38,767 bases of DNA from assembly GCA_019118985.1 (NCBI GenBank), contig DWXX01000096.1, positions 1 to 38,767 of the forward strand, given 5' to 3'. This DNA comes from Candidatus Faecalibacterium faecipullorum. GTDB taxonomy: Bacteria; Bacillota; Clostridia; Oscillospirales; Ruminococcaceae. Within the stretch, counting starts at the first letter, position 1. Every line of letters starts with the position of its first letter. The translations under genes were made by a program, and so were the position numbers. Shown here piece after piece: positions 32,910-38,767 of the stretch. The notes beneath the pieces were generated by a model. That model did not search any database. It worked only from the letters and a program-made list of their open reading frames with translations, and was not told the DNA's origin.

Positions 32910-34280
32910 TTATGGCCCGACCTGGACCTGCACCACAAGGCCGTGGGGCGCGCCGGCGGCGAAGGTCAGACGGCCGCGGTGGGCCTCGACGATCTGCCGG
33001 ACGATCCGCAGGCCCAGGCCGTGCTCGGGGCTGTCGGGGCCGCCGGGCTGGGTGCTGGCCACCGGCCTGCCCCGATTGAGGGCGCGCAGCTGCCCTTCGC
33101 TGACGCCCGCGCCGTCGTCCGCCACCGTGAACAGGCACCCGCCCCCCGGCGCGGGGGCGGCCGTCACCTCGATGCGGCAGCCGCCGGGGTTGTGGTCGAT
33201 GCAGTTGCGCAGGAGGTTATAGAGCATCCGGCGCAGCAGGGCGGGGTCCCCGGTCAGGGGCAGGGGGCGGCCCGGCTCGGCCTCGGCAAAGGCGATGCAG
33301 TACCGCCCCGGCAGCCCGCCGTTCAGCAGCTCGCTGACCGTCTGGCGGGCCAGCTCGGCGGCGTCCAGCTGCTTTTTCTCCAGCGGGCGCAGGGCGTACT
33401 CCAGCTTGGTGGAAAGGTTCAAGTCTGCCACAAGGCCGGTCAGCTTCTCGCTCTGGCGGCGGATGACCGCGGCCTGGTCGCGCGCCGCCTGGGGCAGGGC
33501 GTCGTCCTCCTCCAGCTGGCTGGCGTAGCCCAGAATGACCGACAGCGGGGTGCGGATGTCGTGGGAGATGCCGCGGATCCATTCGGCCCGGGTGTTGTCC
33601 TTGCGGCTGATGTAGGCGGCCGCACGGTTGAGGCTGGCGCTGATCTCGGCCAGCTCGCCGTCCTCTTTCAGGTGGATCGGCCGGCCCTCGGTCAGGCTGT
33701 GGATGCCGTTGAGGATGGGGCCCATGGCCTTTTCCACCCGGCGGGCGCTGTGCAGGAACAGCACCACCACCAGCAGCAGGTTGGCGTAGAAGATGCCGCA
33801 GGCCAGCAGCGAGAGGAAGTCGAGGTAGCTGCTGTCCATCGCGAGGTAATATTTGACCATCGAGCCGCGGGGCTGCCCCACCACCGCCAGGCTGCCGTCG
33901 TCCTGCGCCCAGACGGTGACCGGCCAGCCCTCGAGGTACGACCGGCTGAACATGGCCACCGCCCCGGCGGTGTAGCTGCGGGGCAAAGCGTCGGGCATCT
34001 GGTACTCCCACACCACCGTGCCGGCGGGGTCGAGCATCATGGCCCAGGCGCCCCGCTCGTCCAGCATGAGGGCGGCCTCGGCGTCGGCCTGCCAGCCGGC
34101 GGGCGTCTGGTCGAGGTGCTCGCAGAAGGCGGTGATGGAAAACCCTTCCCGCGGGGTGGTCTTGACCTCGCTGATGACGAACAGGCCGGCCAGCAGGGCG
34201 ATGTTGGCGACCAGCAGCAGCCCCAGCAGCATGATGGTGGAAAAGACGTACCGCCGGAAAAACCGTCTGACCGGGTTCAT
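32910..34280 (-). CDS. Sensor histidine kinase (two-component system)
   Basis: 456 residues from the ATG whose bases overlap the TGA of the regulator's original frame. TM helix 13-36, outer sensor domain (about 37-153), second TM (about 155-177), a short HAMP-like linker, HisKA with WIRGISHDIRTPLSVILGYA (phospho-acceptor His about 240), and HATPase_c with LYNLLRNCIDHNPGG, FTVADDGAGVSEG and HGLGLRIVRQIVEAHRGR. It is complete. The signal is not evident. The gene also forms one open frame with the first part of the response regulator because of the frameshift described there. It ends at a two-way terminator. Confidence 0.9.
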   Translation of the reverse strand: MNPVRRFFRRYVFSTIMLLGLLLVANIALLAGLFVISEVKTTPREGFSITAFCEHLDQTPAGWQADAEAALMLDERGAWAMMLDPAGTVVWEYQMPDALPRSYTAGAVAMFSRSYLEGWPVTVWAQDDGSLAVVGQPRGSMVKYYLAMDSSYLDFLSLLACGIFYANLLLVVVLFLHSARRVEKAMGPILNGIHSLTEGRPIHLKEDGELAEISASLNRAAAYISRKDNTRAEWIRGISHDIRTPLSVILGYASQLEEDDALPQAARDQAAVIRRQSEKLTGLVADLNLSTKLEYALRPLEKKQLDAAELARQTVSELLNGGLPGRYCIAFAEAEPGRPLPLTGDPALLRRMLYNLLRNCIDHNPGGCRIEVTAAPAPGGGCLFTVADDGAGVSEGQLRALNRGRPVASTQPGGPDSPEHGLGLRIVRQIVEAHRGRLTFAAGAPHGLVVQVQVGP

Positions 34281-34982
34281 CGCGCGCCCTCCCCGGGGGC
34301 GGGCAGCTCGAGGCGGTAGCCCAGCCCCTTGACCGTCACGATGGACACCGGGCGGGAGGGGTTCGCCTCGATCTTCTCGCAGGTGGCGGATGTGGGTGGC
34401 GAGGGTGTTCTCGTACCCCTGCCAGACCGGGCCGCAGACCGCCTCGCACAGCGCGCCGGTGGTGACGATGCGGCCGGCGTTCTCGTACAGCTTGCGGAAC
34501 AACAGCAGCTCCTTGGCGGTGAGGGGGCAGACGGCGTCCCCCCGGCGGACGGCGGCGTTTGCCAGGTCGACCTCGGCGGCCGCCAGCCGGACGGCGGCCC
34601 CGCCGGGGCCCGCCCGCCGCAGGATGGCCTGCACCCGGTACAAAAGCTCCCGCGGGAGGAAGGGTTTGGCCAGGTAGTCGTCCGCCCCGCAGTCAAAGCC
34701 GGTGAACTTGTCCTCCGCCTCGCTCCGGGCGGTCAGCATCAGGACGGGCAGGCTGCCCTGCCGGCGGATGGCGCGCAGCACCTCGAAGCCGTCCATCCCC
34801 GGCATCATCACGTCCAGGATGACCATGTCCGGCTGCCTCGACGCGCACAGCGCCAGCGCCTCGGGCCCCGACGCCGCCGTCAGCACCCGGGCGTACCCCG
34901 CCCGCACAAAGATCGCGCGGACCATCTCCCGCAGCTCGGCCTCGTCGTCCACGATGAGGATGGTCCTGTCCAGCTCGCTCAT
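34277..34982 (-). pseudogene. OmpR-family response regulator with a frameshift near its C-terminus
   Basis: Start ATG at 34982 with GGGAGG 8 bases upstream (a GTG at 34991 lies within that site). Receiver domain: ILIVDDEAELREMV, phospho-acceptor Asp in DMVILDVMMPGMDG, Thr in LMLTARSE, Lys in DYLAKPFLPREL. The winged-helix follows (LTAKELLLFRKLYENAGRIV, ENTLATHIRHLRE), then the frame breaks at about 34376-34380. The expected end KIEANPSRPVSIVTVKGLGY lies in another frame, ending at 34277. Adding two bases (CG, making CGCGAG) restores it. As read here, the protein continues in frame into the kinase as a 690-residue fusion and loses its DNA-recognition wing. This may be a sequencing error or a true lesion. 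Confidence 0.85.
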
Positions 34983-35007
34983 ACCGCGCACCTCCCTTGC
35001 TGCCCCT

Positions 35008-35013
35008 ATTCTA
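35008..35013 (-). promoter_or_regulatory. Possible -10 box of the two-component operon
   Basis: TAGAAT on the - strand, 26 bases before the regulator start codon. The matching -35 position (35031-35036, TAGGCA) is poor, as is usual for promoters that need an activator; the direct repeats at 35052 lie just upstream of it. Confidence 0.35.
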
Positions 35014-35051
35014 CCACACCGCCCCGCCCCTGCCTATCCCCGCCGCGCCAT

Positions 35052-35069
35052 CTCAAGGCAAACTCAAGG
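35052..35069. promoter_or_regulatory. Direct repeat CTCAAGG with 11-base step, likely response-regulator box
   Basis: CTCAAGG at 35052-35058 and again at 35063-35069, exactly one helix turn apart. OmpR-family regulators bind tandem half-sites in this way. The site lies 70-87 bases upstream of the regulator start codon and also about 50 bases before the dinJ promoter on the other strand. Autoregulation is inferred. Confidence 0.45.
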
Positions 35070-35119
35070 GGAGGGCAGGCTGACAGCAGAAGAAAAACCG
35101 AAAAATTTCGTGCGGCGCA

Positions 35120-35148
35120 TTGTATTTTTAGTGCAAATGCTGTATACT
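35120..35148 (+). promoter_or_regulatory. Promoter of dinJ-yafQ
   Basis: -35 TTGTAT (35120-35125), 17-base spacer, -10 TATACT (35143-35148) in a clearly AT-rich stretch. GAGGAG (35163-35168) then precedes the dinJ ATG by 9 bases. Confidence 0.8.
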
Positions 35149-35177
35149 ATAGATAATAAAAGAGAGGAGTTGATACA

Positions 35178-35456
35178 ATGGCCGGCAATACCACCAACAT
35201 CAGCATCCGCATGGACGCGGATTTGAAGGCGCAGGCAGACGCGCTGTTCAATGAACTGGGGATGAACCTGACCACAGCGTTCAACATCTTTGTGCGTCAG
35301 TCGCTGCGGGTCGGCGGCATCCCCTTTGAGATCAAAATGGAACAGCCCAACAAGGAGACCATCGCCGCCATGCTTGAGGCAGAACGGATCGCGCATGACC
35401 CGAACGTCAAGCACTACAGCGATGTGGAAGAAGCTCTTCGGGAGTTGAAACGATGA
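35178..35456 (+). CDS. dinJ: DinJ/RelB-family antitoxin
   Basis: 92 residues. The N-terminal ribbon-helix-helix part is typical: TTNISIRMDADLKAQADALF followed by NELGMNLTTAFNIFVRQSLR and GGIPFEIK. Such proteins bind their own operator and wrap the toxin with the C-terminal half (ETIAAMLEAERIAHDPNVKH). The stop overlaps the toxin start (ATGA). The pair has its own promoter and terminator. Confidence 0.92.
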   Translation: MAGNTTNISIRMDADLKAQADALFNELGMNLTTAFNIFVRQSLRVGGIPFEIKMEQPNKETIAAMLEAERIAHDPNVKHYSDVEEALRELKR

Positions 35457-35734
35457 AGCGCGATATTGTTTGGACGACGAGATTCAAAAAAGACTATAAA
35501 CTGGCGCTCAAACGGCACATGAACATCGACCTCCTGGACGATGTAATCCGAGCTTTGTCGCGGGGCGAAAAACTGCCGGAGAAGCATAAAGACCATGAGT
35601 TGACCGGCGATTGGGTGGGCCATCGGGAATGCCACATCCAGCCGGACTGGCTGCTCATCTACCGCATCGAGGACAATGTACTTGTGCTGACGCTGGCCCG
35701 CACCGGGTCGCACAGCGATCTGTTCGGCCAATGA
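35453..35734 (+). CDS. yafQ: YafQ-family mRNA interferase toxin
   Basis: 93 residues. The expected catalytic residues line up with E. coli YafQ: His48, His61, Asp65, His87 and Phe91, in HKDHELTGDWVGHRECHIQP and ARTGSHSDLF. Toxins of this RelE fold cut mRNA on the ribosome. Nothing suggests inactivation. It is coupled to dinJ and followed at once by a terminator. Confidence 0.92.
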   Translation: MKRDIVWTTRFKKDYKLALKRHMNIDLLDDVIRALSRGEKLPEKHKDHELTGDWVGHRECHIQPDWLLIYRIEDNVLVLTLARTGSHSDLFGQ

Positions 35735-35738
35735 GCCT

Positions 35739-35770
35739 GCCGCCGTAGGGGGAACCGTGCGGCGGTTTTT
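35739..35770 (+). terminator. Terminator of dinJ-yafQ
   Basis: Stem formed by GCCGCCGT (35739-35746) and GCGGCGGT (35759-35766), with G-T pairs at both ends, followed by a T tract. It starts 5 bases after the yafQ stop. Confidence 0.7.
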
Positions 35771-35786
35771 CGTGCAGGCAAAACAA

Positions 35787-35816
35787 AAAAGCCCCGTCCA
35801 TCCGGACGGGGCTTTT
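35787..35816. terminator. Bidirectional terminator, main use for tRNA-Gln on the - strand
   Basis: Stem GCCCCGTCC (35791-35799) with GGACGGGGC (35804-35812), extended by A/T pairs to 13 bp. On the - strand it directly follows the tRNA CCA end and is followed by a T-rich tract. Confidence 0.85.
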
Positions 35817-35889
35817 GGTTGGGGATGAGAGAATCGAACTCCCACAAACAGAGTCAGAGTCTGCCGCACTACCACTATGCAAATCCCCA
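35816..35889 (-). tRNA. tRNA-Gln (anticodon CTG)
   Basis: On the - strand: acceptor TGGGGAT pairs with ATCCCCA, discriminator A, and the CCA end is encoded. The anticodon arm is GCAGA-CTCTGAC-TCTGT, giving U33, anticodon CTG and A37, so it reads CAG codons. The T arm GGGAG-TTCGATT-CTCTC is regular. The U1-A72 pair is typical of glutamine tRNAs. Confidence 0.93.
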
Positions 35890-35930
35890 GCGTGTTCTGT
35901 TTTGCGCATCGGGCGCTGCCGACGGTGATT

Positions 35931-35959
35931 ATTATACTCGGGGCGGGCGGGGTTGTCAA
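35931..35959 (-). promoter_or_regulatory. Consensus promoter of tRNA-Gln
   Basis: On the - strand: -35 TTGACA (35959-35954), spacer of exactly 17 bases, -10 TATAAT (35936-35931). Both boxes are perfect matches, as expected for a stable RNA gene; the tRNA 5' end is 42 bases after the -10. Confidence 0.9.
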
Positions 35960-36039
35960 GGGTCAAATGAAAAAAAGCGGCAAATTTTTCGCCCCGCCCG
36001 GCATAGAATCGTGACAGGATGAGAAAGGAGGACCCCCAC

Positions 36040-36336
36040 ATGATGTACGCCGGCCACGAAAAGCCCCGCCGCACCCTGCTGTCCAGCCGCCTTGCGCGCG
36101 ACGCCGAGCACGAGCGCTACCACCCCGAACTGGAGGAAGAGATCAGGGAATGCCTGTACTGCCTGCGGCGCAACGCCATGATGTTCAACCTCGAGACCGA
36201 CCCGGACCTCGTCGAGCAGCGCATCTATGAGCGGCAGGCCCTGCTCGCCCGCTACCGCTACCTGCTCGCCCGGGCGAAAGAGCTCGGGGTCCACACCGTC
36301 CTGACCGGGGCGCCCGCCTTCCCCGAGCTGCCGTGA
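36040..36336 (+). CDS. DUF2508 family (YaaL-like) small protein
   Basis: 98 residues from the ATG at 36040, which has AAGGAGG 8 bases upstream; an ATG at 36019 in the same frame precedes that site. The second half fits DUF2508: NAMMFNLETDPDLVEQRIYE followed by RYRYLLARAKELGV. The family is small, helical and of unknown role, found in Firmicutes often close to recR. A -10-like TAGAAT (36004-36009) is present but no clear -35. It is not in an operon with its neighbours as far as can be seen. Confidence 0.7.
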   Translation: MMYAGHEKPRRTLLSSRLARDAEHERYHPELEEEIRECLYCLRRNAMMFNLETDPDLVEQRIYERQALLARYRYLLARAKELGVHTVLTGAPAFPELP

Positions 36337-36355
36337 CGGGGGCGTTTGCCGGCCC

Positions 36356-36384
36356 TTGACAGCCGGGCCAAACCGTGCTATCAT
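36356..36384 (+). promoter_or_regulatory. Promoter of the SCIFF operon
   Basis: -35 TTGACA (36356-36361), 17-base spacer, -10 TATCAT (36379-36384) with TGC before it. The leader to scfA is about 65 bases and contains TGAGATAGAGAGG just upstream of the start. Confidence 0.85.
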
Positions 36385-36456
36385 ACACACATACAATACG
36401 CGCGCCCTGCGCCTTGGCCGGGGCGCAGGATGATATGAGATAGAGAGGTACATACC

Positions 36457-36603
36457 ATGGAGAGAATCAAGACCATTGCTACCCGCGACCTGAAGGCCAG
36501 CGTCCAGACCGGCGGCTGCGGCGAGTGCCAGACCTCCTGCCAGTCCGCCTGCAAGACTTCCTGCGGCGTGGCCAACCAGAAGTGCGAGAACAGCAATAAG
36601 TAA
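36457..36603 (+). CDS. scfA: SCIFF six-cysteine ranthipeptide precursor
   Basis: 48 residues, easily missed because of its size. Six cysteines at 21, 24, 28, 32, 36 and 43, in TGGCGECQTSCQSACKTSCG and NQKCEN, match the SCIFF family (six cysteines in forty-five residues), one of the best-conserved peptides of clostridia. The leader MERIKTIATRDLKASVQ is typical. ScfB links Cys sulphurs to non-alpha carbons (thioether, ranthipeptide class). The role of the mature peptide is not settled; signalling has been proposed. The gene is followed by a terminator and then by scfB. Confidence 0.95.
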   Translation: MERIKTIATRDLKASVQTGGCGECQTSCQSACKTSCGVANQKCENSNK

Positions 36604-36618
36604 CACCCGTCCCACCTG

Positions 36619-36648
36619 ATGCCGCCTTTGCCGGGCGGCATTTTTTTT
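36619..36648 (+). terminator. Hairpin and T tract between scfA and scfB
   Basis: TGCCGCC (36620-36626) pairs with GGCGGCA (36634-36640), then eight T. It should end most transcripts after scfA and let a few run on into scfB, giving much peptide and little enzyme. Confidence 0.88.
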
Positions 36649-36708
36649 GCCGGGGGCACAGCCCGCGGCCCCTTTGTGGGGACAGACCATTGAGATAGAG
36701 AGGATAGC

Positions 36709-38169
36709 ATGGTACATCAGTATAAGCTCAACGGATACAACATCGTGCTGGACACCTGCAGCGGCTCGGTCCATCTGGTGGACGAGGTGGCCTACGACGC
36801 CATCGCGCTGTATCAGGAAAAGCCCCGCGCCGAGGTCGTCGACACCCTGGCGGCCCAATACGCCCACCGCCCCGACGTCACCCGGGCGGAGCTGGAGCAG
36901 TGCCTGGACGACATCGACGCCCTCAAGGCCGCCGGCCGCCTGTACGCCCCCGACGAGTACGAGGGGATGGCCTACGACTTCAAGAACCGCAGCAAGGTCG
37001 TCAAGGCCCTCTGCCTGCATGTGGCCCACACCTGCAACCTGAACTGCTCGTACTGCTTTGCGGCGCAGGGCCGCTACCAGGGCGAGCGCGCCCTGATGAG
37101 CCTCGAGGTGGGCAAGCGGGCGATGGAGTTTTTGATCGAGCACTCGGGCACCCGCCGCAACCTGGAGGTGGACTTCTTCGGGGGCGAGCCGCTGATGAAC
37201 TGGCAGATGGTCAAGGACCTGGTGGCCTACTGCCGCGGGCGCGAGCAGGAGACCGGCAAGCACTTCCGCTTTACCCTGACCACCAACGGGATGCTGATCG
37301 ACGACGACGTCATCGACTTCTGCAACCGCGAGATGGACAACGTCGTCCTCAGCCTGGACGGCCGCAAAGAGGTCCACGACCGGCTGCGGGTGGACTATGC
37401 CGGCCGCGGCAGCTACGACACCATCGTCCCCAAGTTTCAGAAGCTGGTGGCCGCCCGCGGGGACAAGAGCTACTACATCCGGGGCACCTACACCCACGCC
37501 AACACCGACTTCACCAACGACATCTTCCACATGGCCGACCTCGGCTTCAAGGAGCTGAGCATGGAGCCGGTGGTCTCCAAGCCCGACGACCCCTGCGCCC
37601 TCACCGCCGAGGACCTGCCCGTCCTGCTCGAGCAGTACGAGATCCTCGCCAAAGAGATGCTCAAGCGGGACCGCGAGGGCCGGGGCTTCACCTTCTACCA
37701 TTATATGATCGACCTGACCGGCGGCCCCTGCATCTACAAGCGGATCGCCGGCTGCGGCTCGGGCACCGAGTACATGGCCGTCACCCCCTGGGGCGATTTG
37801 TACCCCTGCCACCAGTTCGTCGGCGACCCCAAGTACCTGCTGGGCGACATCTGGAAGGGAGTCACCAACACCGCCGCCCAGGACGAGTTCCGCCACTGCA
37901 ACGCCTACGCCCGGCCTGAGTGCAAGGACTGCTGGGCCAAGCTGTACTGCTCGGGCGGCTGCGCGGCCAACGCCTACCACGCCACCGGCTCGATCCAGGG
38001 GGTGTATGAATACGGCTGCGAGCTGTTCAAAAAGCGGATCGAGTGCGCCATCATGATCAAGGTGGCCGAGAATCAAGACCTGGCCGCCCAGGGCGTGGAG
38101 GTGCCGCTGGAGATCGGCGGGACCTGCACCGCCTGCGCCGACGGCGAGGGCTGCGGGGAGACGGTCTGA
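36709..38169 (+). CDS. scfB: SCIFF radical SAM maturase (SPASM/twitch family)
   Basis: 486 residues; GAGAGG upstream of the ATG. An N-terminal peptide-binding (RRE-like, PqqD-like) part (about 1-95) leads to the radical SAM core. The 4Fe-4S cysteines are Cys109, Cys113 and Cys116 in HTCNLNCSYCFAAQGRY; DFFGGEPLMNW is the SAM-binding GGE motif. The SPASM part has the clustered cysteines in YPCHQF, HCNAYARPECKDCWAKLYCS and a later GCELF, for two auxiliary clusters. It forms the thioether links of ScfA. The last 20 residues add GTCTACADGEGCGE, three more cysteines in a flexible tail. No separate promoter is seen. Confidence 0.95.
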   Translation: MVHQYKLNGYNIVLDTCSGSVHLVDEVAYDAIALYQEKPRAEVVDTLAAQYAHRPDVTRAELEQCLDDIDALKAAGRLYAPDEYEGMAYDFKNRSKVVKALCLHVAHTCNLNCSYCFAAQGRYQGERALMSLEVGKRAMEFLIEHSGTRRNLEVDFFGGEPLMNWQMVKDLVAYCRGREQETGKHFRFTLTTNGMLIDDDVIDFCNREMDNVVLSLDGRKEVHDRLRVDYAGRGSYDTIVPKFQKLVAARGDKSYYIRGTYTHANTDFTNDIFHMADLGFKELSMEPVVSKPDDPCALTAEDLPVLLEQYEILAKEMLKRDREGRGFTFYHYMIDLTGGPCIYKRIAGCGSGTEYMAVTPWGDLYPCHQFVGDPKYLLGDIWKGVTNTAAQDEFRHCNAYARPECKDCWAKLYCSGGCAANAYHATGSIQGVYEYGCELFKKRIECAIMIKVAENQDLAAQGVEVPLEIGGTCTACADGEGCGETV

Positions 38170-38767
38170 ATGAGCGCCGCGCCCATCGCTGATTTTGTAA
38201 AGGCGTACGCCGCGGCGGACGTTTCCCGGCTGCATATGCCGGGCCACAAGGGCCGCGGCCCGCTGGGCTGCGAGGCGCTGGACCTGACCGAGATCGCCGG
38301 CGCGGACGAGCTGTACGAGGCCGGCGGCATCATTGCAGCCAGCGAGGCGAACACCGCCCGGCTGTTCGGCACGGCCGCCACCTACTACGGCGCCGAGGGC
38401 TCCTCCCAGTGCATCCGGGCCATGCTGTTCCTGGCGCTGCAGGCGGCCCCGGCGGGGCAGGGCAGGCCGGTGCTGCTGGCCGCCCGCAACGCCCACAAAG
38501 CCCTGCTCTATGCGGCGGCGCTGCTGGATTTTGACATCGCGTGGGTCTGGCCTGCGCCAGACGCGGAGGACGGCCTCTGCGCCTGCCCGGTCACGCCCGG
38601 CCGCCTGGCGGCAGCATTCGACGGGCTGCAGGCGGCGGGGCGGCGTCCCTTTGCGGTCTACCTGACCAGCCCCGACTATCTGGGCGGGATACAGGACGTC
38701 GGGGCGCTGGCGCCGCTCTGCCACGGGCGGGGCGTCCCTCTTTTGGTGGACAACGCCCACGGGGCCT
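38170..38767 (+). CDS. Orn/Lys/Arg decarboxylase-family PLP enzyme (3' end beyond window)
   Basis: The first 199 residues are present; the frame runs off the window. The ATG touches the scfB stop, with GGGGAG about 10 bases upstream. The family opening is clear: RLHMPGHKGRGPLGCEALDL, LTEIAGADELYEAGGIIAAS, YYGAEGSSQCIRAMLF and the LVDNAHGA end, just before the expected PLP-lysine segment. In clostridia this group (SpeA/Cad-like, also YaaO-like) often follows scfB, so the context is normal. Amino-acid substrate cannot be decided. Confidence 0.88.
   Translation, partial: MSAAPIADFVKAYAAADVSRLHMPGHKGRGPLGCEALDLTEIAGADELYEAGGIIAASEANTARLFGTAATYYGAEGSSQCIRAMLFLALQAAPAGQGRPVLLAARNAHKALLYAAALLDFDIAWVWPAPDAEDGLCACPVTPGRLAAAFDGLQAAGRRPFAVYLTSPDYLGGIQDVGALAPLCHGRGVPLLVDNAHGA

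Noticed and set aside
34277..34982. Programmed ribosomal frameshift in the response regulator
   Set aside because: No slippery run, stop codon or hairpin at the junction; a small deletion or sequence error explains it better.
36004..36009. Full promoter for the DUF2508 gene
   Set aside because: A -10-like hexamer is present but no -35 at the right distance could be found.
35956..38760. 934-residue open frame on the - strand
   Set aside because: Opposite scfA, scfB and the decarboxylase; runs through a promoter, a terminator and several genes and resembles no family.

Overview
The window is very GC-rich and almost fully coding. Purine-rich AGGAGG ribosome-binding sites precede most genes, and clear TTGnnn/TATAnT promoters occur wherever the GC falls. 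The SCIFF peptide plus radical-SAM maturase pair, a DUF2508 (YaaL-like) gene, SpoIIE-type phosphatases and the tRNA-Gln with its Gram-positive style terminator all point to a clostridial Firmicute. The high GC suggests a gut Oscillospiraceae/Ruminococcaceae relative of Faecalibacterium, Gemmiger or Subdoligranulum; that placement is inference.

Region 1 (about 1-29,182, all + strand) reads as one long operon ending at a strong intrinsic terminator. It encodes most of a phage-tail-like contractile injection system (CIS) of the Afp/PVC type. The parts seen are a LysM-bearing tube-base protein, a split hub/spike (gpD-like plus gpV-like), a gp25-like baseplate protein, two baseplate-J-like proteins, a tail-protein-I-like protein, a DUF4255 (Afp16-like) cap protein, a DUF4280 PAAR-like tip and an AAA+ ATPase. 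Sheath and inner tube genes are not in view and probably lie upstream. Interleaved with these are proteins that are not standard CIS parts: a protein with an N-terminal CIS-associated domain and a C-terminal Ig-like domain, a possible pseudokinase, a membrane receptor with a degenerate class III nucleotidyl-cyclase domain, a tail-anchored small protein, and a 1,041-residue membrane protein with MORN repeats followed by two copies of a coiled-coil module. At the 3' end lie a membrane pseudo-phosphatase of the SpoIIE type, a MATE transporter fused to an RsbW-like ATPase domain, a methyltransferase, and an intact sensor/HAMP/SpoIIE phosphatase/RsbW-like protein. The picture is a CIS joined to a membrane-bound signalling set with partner-switch character. 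I infer that it is cell-anchored or has its assembly or firing gated by signalling, rather than simply being released.

Region 2 (29,183-31,276) has lower GC in part. It holds a 31-bp direct repeat with a palindromic core flanking a good promoter, then three tandem lipoprotein genes of a common family.

Region 3 (31,277-36,336) is a housekeeping/accessory mix. It contains a MntA-HepT toxin-antitoxin pair, a class I glutamine-amidotransferase-like (peptidase C26) hydrolase, a two-component system on the - strand whose response regulator is frameshifted into its kinase, a DinJ-YafQ toxin-antitoxin pair, a tRNA-Gln(CTG) on the - strand and a DUF2508 gene.

Region 4 (36,337-38,767) holds scfA (six-cysteine SCIFF peptide), an internal terminator, scfB (its radical SAM maturase) and the start of an Orn/Lys/Arg decarboxylase-type PLP enzyme cut by the window end.
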